Assembly: GCA_025201345.1 (NCBI GenBank)
Contig: JAIXMG010000006.1
Location: forward strand, 310,001 to 374,000
Length of the DNA stretch: 64,000 nt
Direction of reading: 5' to 3'
Origin: Thamnidium elegans
Lineage: Eukaryota; Mucoromycota; Mucoromycetes; Mucorales; Mucoraceae
In this document: in pieces, positions 54,364 to 64,000 of the stretch
Layout: the number at the start of each line of letters is the position of its first letter
Numbering within the stretch: position 1 is the stretch's first letter
Position numbers and translations under genes: made by a program
Notes under the pieces: model-generated
What the model saw: only the letters and a program-made list of their open reading frames with translations
Database searches by the model: none
Told to the model about the DNA's origin: nothing

Positions 54364-56182
54364 ATGTCTGATACTATTGCTTTTGAACATTTTGACCCTG
54401 AAATAGAATTGGGTAATTTAGACGCTAATGGACGCCCTATTCGTCCCCGTAAGAAGCCAGGAAGAAAACCCAACCCACCTTCACCAGCGCAAAGAAAAGC
54501 ACAGAACCGAGCTGCACAAAGAGCGTTCCGTGAACGTAAACGTCGAGAAATGAGAGACGCAGAGAGCCTAGTCAAGAAATGTATCTATGCGCGTGATTGT
54601 GCTCTGCGTGAAAATACACGACTATCACGTCGATTAGAAGAATTGAAATTTGAAACAAATTATTTAAAGGGTTATGCACTTACACTAAAAATGGCTTGCA
54701 TTGCCAATCAAGTGGAGGTGCCTAAGTTTTGGGACACTGGTGTAACGGATGATATTGGTGCCGAAGAAATGACCTTTTCAAAGACTAAAGGTGTACCACA
54801 GCAACTAGAGTTCTTTTTGGATAAACAAATGAATATTATTAGTTTAATGGATCAACAAATAAAGGAATCTACTATGAACGATAATGAGTTACCGCCTTCT
54901 TCCATATTATCTTCTTCACCATCAAGCTCTTCTTCTTCTTTAATGGATCATCATAATAGTATGGCGTCTCCTCTTTCTTCGAGTTCTGAATCTTCTTATT
55001 CTGATGATTTTGATAATCAAAGTAATACTGCCAGAGATGATTTTGATATGAACCATGCCATCTCTTCTATTGCTCCTCAATTGGCAAGTCATTTGGAAAC
55101 ACCATTTTTTCAACAATTACTAAACACTGATTTGGTTGGTTCCAATCCTTTGAATAACCCTACTTTTTGTGCTACCAACAATGCAAAGAATATAGGTTTG
55201 TATTCTACCGTCCCAGCTTCTCCTTCTTCTTTAGCGAACCAACAACAAGAAGAAGAGTCCCCTATATTAGATGCTAAAACTGGTTTACCTCGCAAGACTA
55301 CAAAATTCAATTTGGAGCAGTATAATAATTCTAGTGATGATAATAGTTCAACTAGTTCCTCTTCCGCTAAAAATGTTTTCCCGCCCATGACTCCTTTGGA
55401 TGCTATCAATAGAATGAGATCTGTAAAGAATCTTGATGTGGGAACACGAGCCTTATTTATTCCCAGTAAGTTTTTTTTTTCTTCTCATTATTACTCTTTT
55501 ATTACTCACACGTTTATTATTTATTAGCTGAATTGCAACGAAGTATTCCTCACGACACTAGAATTGATGTAGTTCCAGGAGCAGCATTACGTGATCACAT
55601 GATTTTATTTCAAGACTTTTATGATGCTAATGAACTATTTGGATACTTGGCAGAAAGTTCTGTGTTCCTTGGAGGCAAATTAGGTAATCCGGACTCATGG
55701 TTTGTGCCTCCCAATTTTTTTAAACGTTATTGGTTCCTGTGCCCCAACCATAAACACGATAGAATGGATAACGCGTTAGAAATTATGGTTGGACTTGGTA
55801 AAAAGATGATACAGTTGATGACTCAAAGAAAACAAATGTATATCGAAAGAGACCTTTATTCAGAGTATTTCCCTGAACCTACAGTAGAGCAAGTGGTACA
55901 ACATGTAGTCGATCAAGTGTTTTTAGAAAGAGATGATCAACAGCATTTAGATGATATTTATAATACCCCAATGGAAGATATGTTTTCAATGGAGGAGGAT
56001 GAAGAGAGTTGTAATCAGGCAATGGATTTGCTTGCAAGTGATTTACCACTAGGTATGTTTGTTTATGTGTGTGTGTGTAAGGTTAAATATATTAACCTTT
56101 GTTTATTTGATTAGAACACTTTATTACCATGATGAACGCTTCTATGCCTAGAATGAATCCCCAGTCATTTACAGCTGCTTAA
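54364..56182 (+). CDS. bZIP transcription factor with C-terminal DUF3425-like domain, paralogue 2
   Basis: Three exons (54364-55465, 55528-56052, 56115-56182) give 564 aa. LDANGRPIRPRKKPGRKPNP and RKAQNRAAQRAFRERKRREM (~44-63) match paralogue 1 nearly residue for residue; then NYLKGYALTLKMACIANQVE. The centre is Ser/Asp/Asn-rich. C-terminal domain SIPHDTRIDVVPGAALRDHM, DSWFVPPNFFKRYWFLCPNH aligns with that of paralogue 1 (IPHDPRIDLIPTPHMRDRMI). Last exon ends HFITMMNASMPRMNPQSFTA. Exon 2 starts just before the C-terminal domain, unlike paralogue 1. A duplicated pair pointing outwards. Confidence 0.9.
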
Positions 56183-56756
56183 AAAATATTTATTATATGT
56201 TCCACCAGTTGGTGTATACCCCACTCCGTTTTATTTTTCTTTTTTTTTTACATATACAAATTTTTTTTTTTTTCTGCTAGTTTTCTGTTGTACCATTTTT
56301 TTTTCCCCCCACTCATATATATCACTGCAACATTCCCCCCACTTATGATTTTAAAATTAAAAATACAGGCTATTTTTTATGATAACACATAAATTTCATA
56401 TGAAAAAAACAAACTAATTTTGGCTGGGGTCACATCGGTTTTAGTGTAACAATTAAAGTTTTTATGTTGTAATTATTTCTTGTTACAGAATCAAGTCTTT
56501 TTAGGATCGCCCTACAAAAGATGATGTGAGAAATAACATGACAGATTTTAATAGTTAACATGACAGGGTTTTTAATTTTTTTTTTTTCCTTGTTTTTATT
56601 TAAGCATACATATAACATAGAAAATCACATATATAAAAGAAAAAAAGAAAAGAAAAACAAAACAAAAATAAAATAAGGCATAAAATAATAACAATATATA
56701 ATAATAATAAGAAATGAGTGTGTGTGTGTGTACTTGGTTGTTTCTTGTTGACAATT
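56183..56756. other. Intergenic between converging bZIP and GATA-like genes
   Basis: T and C runs (56262-56276, 56302-56311) and a GT repeat at 56718-56730. No gene. Confidence 0.4.
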
Positions 56757-58199
56757 TTACTGCCAAATACTTGAAGATGATTGAGAATACGTTGAATAAT
56801 AAGAAGATCTTCTTGGCATATGATCGTGAGGCTTATAATAAGAGACAGTGGGTAAAGGAGGAGTTGTAGGTGAAGAAGTAACAGAAGAAGTACTACTACT
56901 ATTAGGACTACCAACATTGTTATTATTACCAAAGTAGTAATCCATAGATTTTTGAGGAACCACATTATTGTTCATGTTATGAATAGCTGCAGAGGCTGCT
57001 TCTACTGTTTCAACAGGTATATCGTCCCAAGACCAAGTAGACCAATTGACCAAATTACGTACATCCACTTTTCGTTTTGCAGCCTTGACAAACAGCTCGG
57101 GAGGTCTTACTTTAGTATGACGAAGGTAATAGCTCTTACACGTCTCACACCAATGGCCATGACCACACAAGTTACGATACCATTGATGCGTTTCTTGTAC
57201 ATTACAATTGGCACAATACTTTTGAGATCTCAAAGTGGTTTCCTTTGGTGAGTAGAATACCATGGGTAGATTATTATTACTTGATTTCATCATGAAATTG
57301 GTATCTGCTTGTTGTTGTTGTTGTTGTTGTTGTTGAATACGGGGTCCAGGTCGGTTGGCAACAATGAGTCGTAAGGGTCTGGCTTCACCGTGCTTTAATT
57401 GGTACCGATAACAAGCAACACATAATCTACGTCTGGAAGCAGGTTTGGTATTACAGTTGAAGCACATGGGTTTAAACTTGGTTGGACGAGGCGAGTGCAG
57501 CAATAAAAGTAAGGTGGAGTACATGCTGGGCTGATGGCTGCCAAAGGGTTGAATTTCGTTTGAGAAATAGGGTCTAGGTAAGTTCAAGTAATTGAGACCG
57601 GCACTATCAAACAGGAAATTGGACAATTCTATAGCAGACTTCATTTTAACAGGATCAAATTGATGAATATTGAATCGAAATAAAGTGTTTAATACATGAT
57701 TTAATCGGTAAATGTGGTCTTCTTTAGCCATATTTGCGTTTTCAAGAAACCGAACGTCAGTTCGACCGGGCGTACCACCGTGCTGTGTGTACCGGAACAA
57801 GTGCAGTAGCCAGGTAGGAAAAAAGATAAATTCGGATGATACTAGTTGACTCTTGGAGTTCTCTGTACGGAAAAATACAGCCAATAATCTCATTTGACGA
57901 CATAGTTCGGTTGAGCGGATAGGACGAGAGGCTTTGCTGGTGCCGATGTGACATCGAAATGAACCGTTCATATGTCGACCAATCACTTTAATGTGGACAG
58001 GTATATTTCCTGTGATAAAATCGGAATGTGTTGTAGGTGTTAAAATAGCGTCGGTGAGAGTATTGCGTTCGTTGGATGGGCGCATACTGAACCCAGATTT
58101 CTTGAGTGCGGTTTCCCATAAAGACATAAGATCATCATCATGAATAGGAGAATGATGTACTGGTAAAGGTTGTGGTAAAAGTAATTCTGTAATATTCAT
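56757..58199 (-). CDS. GATA-like transcription factor with one normal-length and one shortened finger
   Basis: Single-exon frame, 480 aa. Finger 2, Cys330-Cys355: CANC, 18 residues with HQWYRN, then CETC and KSYYLRHTKVRP, matching CX2CX18CX2C GATA fingers although the Trp-Arg and CNAC motifs differ. Finger 1, Cys246-Cys263: CFNCNTKPASRRRLCVAC and YRYQLKHGEARP, with only ten residues between the Cys pairs. A poly-Gln run separates them. The N-terminal ~230 residues (LLAVFFRTENSKSQLVSSEF, DVRFLENANMAKEDHIYRLN) look folded but are not recognised. The C-terminus is Asn/Ser/Pro-rich. Likely a DNA-binding regulator; targets unknown. Confidence 0.82.
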   Translation of the reverse strand: MNITELLLPQPLPVHHSPIHDDDLMSLWETALKKSGFSMRPSNERNTLTDAILTPTTHSDFITGNIPVHIKVIGRHMNGSFRCHIGTSKASRPIRSTELCRQMRLLAVFFRTENSKSQLVSSEFIFFPTWLLHLFRYTQHGGTPGRTDVRFLENANMAKEDHIYRLNHVLNTLFRFNIHQFDPVKMKSAIELSNFLFDSAGLNYLNLPRPYFSNEIQPFGSHQPSMYSTLLLLLHSPRPTKFKPMCFNCNTKPASRRRLCVACYRYQLKHGEARPLRLIVANRPGPRIQQQQQQQQQADTNFMMKSSNNNLPMVFYSPKETTLRSQKYCANCNVQETHQWYRNLCGHGHWCETCKSYYLRHTKVRPPELFVKAAKRKVDVRNLVNWSTWSWDDIPVETVEAASAAIHNMNNNVVPQKSMDYYFGNNNNVGSPNSSSTSSVTSSPTTPPLPTVSYYKPHDHMPRRSSYYSTYSQSSSSIWQ

Positions 58200-59231
58200 A
58201 ATACCATATAATAAAGTTAAGAAAAATAGAGAGAGAGAGAGAGAGAGAGAGAGAAAACTAATTAGAAGAAAAAAAAATGTTTTTTTATATATACTGTTAA
58301 TTTGTTGTTGTTGCTTTTGTTTTTATACTTGATTAAATGTTGATCTCTCCCTTATTTATAATTTGATTGTTCTCTGTGTTTTACTTCTTTTTTTATAGGA
58401 TTTTTCATTGTGTTTTTTTCCGTTATAGCACATGTCTTACACCTTGGGACAATAAGATGAACAAACCTCCTTCCAATTATAATCTCTCCCTCTTTTTCTT
58501 TTTTTTCAAGCATGACTACAAAAAAAAAAGTTATCTCGAGACTCAATGTTACACTTTACTATACATGTTTATCACTTGTATTTGTCCAATATTAAATTTG
58601 CGTTACACTTACGTTGGCAACATTTCAAGATAAACATGTCAAGTATTTTTTTTAATAGTAATCTCTGATTATCTTGAACGGCTTTTATAGTGGTTACGTG
58701 TAAAATAAAACTTTTATTATCATTATTATTATTATTACAAGCAAAGAAAACCCCCACCCTCCTTTCTCCCCCTTCTGTCTGTAAAATGAATACATTTCTT
58801 TTTTTAGAGGGAAAAAATTACTCGATTTTCATCTGTATTTACATGTACGAAGGAGGAAAAACTTGCGTCACTGGAATGTAATACACTACCGAGTTTTATA
58901 CTTCCATTTTTAGGTTTCTTACTTTTGTTGCAAGGTCCCTGTCTTCAATAACACCTATATTGTATCTGACCTATTTTATATTTATCATAGGTTATTATAT
59001 ATATAAAATAAAGAGATGGCATATTATGTTTCTGTCAGTCTAAAAGATATTTTGTTGTTGTTGTTGTTGTTGACAACTAAACTTACGCAAAATATTGTTA
59101 AAAAAGGGGGACGGAGAGAGAGAGAGAGAGGACCAACGTATCGGTGCTATGAGTATCAATGAACCAGTCGGTGGGTTTAGTTAGTATACTGAACCAAAAA
59201 GAAAAACAATTCCAAAATAAGTATACACACC

Positions 59232-59264
<33 letters not shown>

Positions 59265-59302
59265 GCTATTTTATGACAGTGTCAGATCGAGAATAGATTA
59301 TA

Positions 59303-59335
<33 letters not shown>

Positions 59336-59876
59336 AGACGTATTACTTAAATATGGTATAAATCAAGGCTTATAATTGTGTAAAAATCTTGTTTTTATTG
59401 TTGTGAAAACTAGTTACTGTTTAAGACAACATTTAAATAGAGAGAATACCCTTGTATGGGGGAATGGTATGATTTTTATCGAATCATTTGATGGGATATA
59501 TGTCAAGGAATTTTGAAACTAAACTCATTATTATCCGCCCTTTATTTTACATACACATTGTCGTAACTCTACAGAAGTTGTAACAGTCTTTTTTCTTATC
59601 TTTTTTAATACGGTTTCATTTTCCCTTCCTCTTTGTCTTTATATTTTACGAACTACGCCCAAAAGAAGAAGTGTTACCTGACTTTGAAAGAGGACAGAGA
59701 ATAAAATTTTGTGAAAAAAAAAAAGTCCCTTTTTCTTATAACCACATTTTAAACTTTTTCTTTTATTCTTCTTCTTTAAAAAGAAACCGCATTTTTTTTT
59801 TAAAAAAAAAGAGAGAGAGAAACATAAAATAAACAACAACAAATTACAAAAAAAAATAAAGACAATATAACTACAT
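58200..59876. other. Long intergenic region, about 1.7 kb
   Basis: Microsatellites: (GA)13 at 58228-58254, (GTT)n at 59051-59071, (GA)n at 59114-59130. Homopolymers at 59231-59260 (A) and 59306-59333 (T). No gene recognised; probably promoter sequence for the GATA-like gene and STU2. Confidence 0.5.
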
Positions 59877-62800
59877 ATGGATGGACAAGAGGAAGATTTT
59901 TCCAGTTTATCAATTATAGATAGATTACAACATAAAGTAAAAAAAATATATATAAACAAATCTGATAATAAAACTAATTCTTTGTTGCTGTTGTTATTGT
60001 GTACGTATAGGTGTGGAAAGCACGTGTATCAGCTTGTGAAGACTTGACAAAACTACTTCATAAAACTGTAGAGGATTCCGACTTTTATACTTATGAACCC
60101 TTCTTAAAAAAATTGGCATTGGAACCTAATGCTGTAGCTCAAGAAGCTGGTTTAGCTGCAATCATAGAATACGTAAGCAACGCACCTAATGCTTCAAGGT
60201 ATATATGTATACACTTGTATTTTTCAATTCTTTTTTTTTCAACTAAAAACTTTTTTTTCTTCTTTTATATTTAGTACTCGTGAGACAGTTATAACAGCTC
60301 TTGTTGAAAAGTGTCTCGGTGCAACAAAAGCAGGTACCAAGCAAAAGGCAACTGATATTATTTTACTTTATGCAGAGATTGATACGCCTGAACCAGTTCT
60401 TGTAAGAAACCACTTGACACTAAAAAAAAAAAAAAAAAAAAAAGAAACTAAAAAATGTATATTTTGTTTGTTATAGGAATTCGTTATACCAGGAACAAAT
60501 GCTAAACAACCTAAACTTGTTACTCAAACCGTCACCGTTTTAAAAGAGCTCGTTAAACAATTTGGTATTAAAAAAGTCAACCCTAAACCCATTTTGAAAT
60601 TGGTGCCTAAATTATTTGGACACGCCGATAAAAACGTTCGAGCCGAAGTATCTGCATTGACAATCGAATTGTATCGCTGGATTGGACAACCCATGATGGC
60701 TAGTCTATCTACGTTGAAACCAGTTCAGATCAAAGAGTTAGAAGAGGCATTTTCGAAGTTACCTGCTCAAAAACCGGTACCTGAAAGATTAATTAGATCT
60801 GAACAAGCTATTGAACCTGAAGAGGATGAACCTGTAGAAGATGATGGTAAGGAGAGGAGATTTTAAATTTGATTAAATATTATATATAGATCAAGGAATG
60901 TTGTGTGTATACTGATATAAATAAATGCAGGAGAAGAAGAGCAGGGCCAAGATGATATGGATATTGAAGAAACGGATGCTTTTGATTTCGCTGATCCTGT
61001 TGATATTACAGCCAAATTACCATCCAATTTCTACGAATTATTAGCGTCTAAAAAATGGCAAGAGAGAAGAGAGGCATTGGACGCATTATTAGAAAAAGCA
61101 AAGACGCCCAAGATTATGGACAAGGATTATTCTGAATTAATGGCCGCACTTGTTAAAGTACTGTAATTTATCAAAATTTAAATAATTCGTGTTTTTGTGT
61201 GTGTGTGTGTGTAATGTTGTACTAACATTTTTATATATATATATATATTAGCGTTTAAATGATGCCAATGTGTTACTTGTAGGTGTCACAGCAAATTGTA
61301 TCGAAACAATAGCCACTGGATTAAGAACAGAATTCAGTAAATACAAACCATTGATTGCACCCGTCATGACCGAAAAGTTAAAGGAGAGAAAACCAGCTAT
61401 TTTGGAGCACTTGGCCAACGGTTTAAACGCTGTATTTGCTTCTGTGCCTATGTCCGAACTTATCGAAGACATCACGGTGGCTTCTAAACATAAAAACCCT
61501 CAAGTCAGATCAGAGACGTTTAAATTATTATCACGTCGATTAAAGGAAGTCAAAGAGATACCGGGAAAAGCTGAAATCAAAGCATTTGCAGAGATGTTTA
61601 AAAAGCTGTTGGATGATGCTGATGCAAATGCCCGTGAGGCAGGTGCAGAAGGCTTAGGCACTTTAATGAAATTAATTGGTGAAAAACCCATGCTGGCATT
61701 TACAGATGGTTTGGACGATATTAAAATGGGCAAGATTAAAGAGGCTTTTGAGAAGGCCGTTGTAAAAGCAAAGCCTGCCAAGAAAGCTGCTCCTCCTCCA
61801 CCTGTGAAAAAAGCTCCTGTCGCTGCTAAAAAGGTTGCTGCTAAACCTAAGCCTGCTGCTGTTAAACCTACGCCTATGGTCATTGATAACGATGAATCAG
61901 ATTCGTTTGGTGCCGCTGCTACGCTTAGTCCTCCCAAACGAAAGCCTCCTGCTCGTTTATCTGGTGCTAGTAGTATGAAAAAACCTGCACTTTCTTCTGC
62001 TAAACCAAAACCTGCGGCTGCTGCTAGTGGTGGGCCTAAAAAGAGTGCTAAATTACCTCCTTCCAGCGGCCCTGAAGAAATTAAATATAAATTTGCACAA
62101 GAAGATGCTGAAGCACGCGCCACCGAGTTTATTCCGGAAGCTATTCATACCGATCTGCAACAAGCGCAGTGGAAACTCCGATTGGCTGCAATGGAATCAC
62201 TCGTTACGCACTTGGAATCCGAAGACGGTAACGACCTTGAGCCCGAAATTATCATCCGATGCTTTTCAAAGAAGCCAGGATGGAAGGAAATGAATTTTCA
62301 AGTGATGGGAAAAATGTTTTACGCTATTCAAATTTTATCAGAGCAGTGTCCTAAATTTAACAAGGCGTGTGCGGCGCTTTGTATCCCTGTGATGGTAGAG
62401 AAATTAGGCGATATCAAGCTAAAGAAGCCGGCAAGTGAATGTTTGGTGGCTATCGCAGAGAAGATTTCGTTGCAGTTTGTGTTTGGTCAAGCGTATTCGG
62501 TATTGAAAAAAGCGAAATCGCCCAAAGTTTTAGCAGATTCTTTGCTTTGGATTCACAGCTGTTTAATGGATTTCGGGATTTCTGGTTTGCAAATTCGTGA
62601 TTTGATTGATTTGTTGAAGTTTGGGTTGACAAATACGAATGCGTCGGTAAGAACAAGCGCTGTTACCGTGTTAGGCGCTTTAAGACAGTATATCGGTCCA
62701 GGTAATATATAAGTCTGTGTAAGTGACTAGTACTTGACATATTTAACGATGTATTTGTTTTTAGAGGTCAAAGCGTTTGTGGAAGATGTTAGTCCAGCAT

Positions 62801-64000
62801 TATTAGCTACCATTGAGTCCGAGTTTGAAAAAGTATCTAAAATGGACCCACCCCAACCAACCAAGGGTAATGCAGCAGATATGGTAAGTTTTATTGTAGT
62901 ACAACTATATATATATATACCATGACAACTAAATATATATATGTTTTTTTTTAAAAAAAAAAATAGGCTGGAGACGATGGTGATGAGGATGTAGGTGCTA
63001 GCAGTAGTGCTGGTGCCGATGCAATGGAATCTTTATTCCCTCGTGTAGATATCTCAAATCAATTAGCAAAGACCATGGCCGAATGTGGAGACGCAAACTG
63101 GAAGATCCGTAAACAAGGATTGGACGCCGTGATGGCAGTGATTGCTGGCGCCAATAACCGTATCAAACCGTCTTTAGGAGCAGATTTCCCGGGTGTATTA
63201 AAGCAACGATTAAACGATAGTAACAAAAATTTACAGAGCAATGCAGTTGAAATCACTGGTTTGTTAGCTTTAGCGATGGGTAAGCCATTTGAGAAATACG
63301 TCAAGCCTTTTACAGGGCCTGTGATGGCTGTGCTTTCAGACAATAAGACGACCGTGAGACAAGCAGGTGTAGTTGCTTTAGAGAATATTCGAAAGACGTG
63401 TAGTATGGAGATGATGGTATCTGCGTTAGGAACAAGTCTTGCAAATGAGTCACCTGTCTTGCGTAAAGAACTTTTAACTTGGTTTAGTACTGCAATCAAA
63501 GACGAACCGGAGGCCAATAAGTTTGATTTTACGTCGGTGATTTCGCCCATGTTTTCTTGTTTGCAAGATCGTAACCCAGATGTACGTAAAGCAGCACAAG
63601 CTTGTTTACCTGAATTAATTGCAGTGGCAGGGTATGATGCAGTGGCGAGTAAAACGTCTGAACTCAAGGCGGCTCAACGTCAAGCGGTAATGCCACTTGT
63701 TGAGGCAGCTCGAGGATCATCTGGAGGCTCATCAGCACCACCATCACAACAGTTACCAAGAAAGGCAACCGAAACAAAGCAACGCGCCGAAATTGTTGGT
63801 GCTGATGATAAACCCTTGAATGCAAGCCCTAGTCGCATGAAGACCCTGACGAAAAAAAAAATTGGTATTCCTACTCCTAGGTCATCACAAGCCATGTCAG
63901 CTGGTAACGCAGCTACTGAAGAAGCCAAGCCTCCTATTATTACCAGTGATCCTCGTGCTAAACAAGTTCGAGCAAAGAAAGAAAATAGATGGCAGTTTGA
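59877..64000 (+). CDS. STU2: XMAP215/Dis1/Stu2-family microtubule polymerase, 3' end beyond window
   Basis: Eight exons (59877-59936, 60011-60198, 60275-60401, 60477-60846, 60931-61157, 61252-62701, 62765-62883, 62967-beyond 64000) give at least 1,191 aa without a stop. TOG domains: TOG1 from VWKARVSACEDLTKLL; TOG2 from NFYELLASKKWQERREALDA; a basic Ala/Lys/Pro linker (VKAKPAKKAAPPPPVKKAPV); TOG3 from QQAQWKLRLAAMESLV; TOG4 from GDANWKIRKQGLDAVMAVIA. Then a Ser/Pro/Lys linker (SPSRMKTLTKKKIGIPTP), the usual microtubule-lattice-binding region. The family uses TOG domains to bind tubulin and speeds growth at plus ends. The exon 5 donor (GTACTG) was chosen because it alone keeps KRLNDANVLLVG in frame. 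Four TOGs exceed yeast Stu2 (two). Confidence 0.96.

Noticed and set aside
61500..62123. 207-codon minus-strand frame inside the STU2 gene
   Set aside because: Antisense shadow of an Ala/Lys/Pro-rich exon; the plus-strand TOG gene explains the region.
1..64000. CRISPR arrays, bacterial operons, ribosome binding sites
   Set aside because: The gene structure is eukaryotic (spliceosomal introns throughout); no spaced direct-repeat array was seen. Short tandem repeats present are microsatellites.

Overview
The window looks like nuclear DNA of an early-diverging fungus, most likely Mucoromycota (Mucorales-like). The genome is AT-rich. Introns are short (about 55-95 bp), with GT/AG ends and T-rich 3' ends. 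Genes are compact and often divergent or convergent. Poly-Q tracts and very long A/T homopolymers are common. The genes are eukaryotic and fungal: Yap-type bZIPs with a C-terminal fungal domain, an alpha-arrestin, Dlt1, GATA-like and tandem CCCH zinc-finger proteins, and a GPI-anchored Cys-rich protein. No tRNA, rRNA or CRISPR array was recognised. Exon models were built by hand; each spliced frame adds up, but none has transcript support.

Layout. 0-7 kb is a housekeeping block: a poly-Q protein, GlcNAc-6-P deacetylase, a TTP-type CCCH protein, WDR83/Morg1 and a Tyr/Gln-rich protein. 7-20 kb is dominated by repeats: a decayed Hsp70-like gene, a long-inverted-repeat element (copies A/B, 9.45-13.19 kb), a short Doa10/MARCH6-like RING-CH E3, a second element copy (C, 15.9-18.8 kb) and a dead Ty3/gypsy-type pol. 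20-32.6 kb is genic: TatD, Rpt2, Ies6, an ankyrin protein, a type II membrane protein, an alpha-arrestin and a Yap-like bZIP. 32.6-38 kb is gene-poor, with a Tc1/mariner relic and a 30-bp tandem repeat. 38-44.4 kb holds an UNC93-like MFS protein, Dlt1, an RS/Lys-rich protein and a very small CENP-W-like histone-fold gene. 44.4-49.2 kb is a second transposon graveyard (copies D and E, a broken Mutator-like transposase, an orphan methyltransferase tail). 49.5-58.2 kb carries a small unknown gene, two paralogous bZIP genes facing away from each other around a Cys-rich GPI protein, and an atypical GATA-like gene. The window ends inside a multi-TOG XMAP215/Stu2 gene.

The least familiar system here is the repeated long-inverted-repeat element. 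Its terminal repeats themselves carry a two-exon gene with a signal-peptide-like first exon. Five copies are visible; exon 1 is exactly 91 nt in four of them. The interior carries a convergent pair of coiled-coil genes that seem to share a related first exon. I recognise neither gene, and no transposase is visible inside the element.
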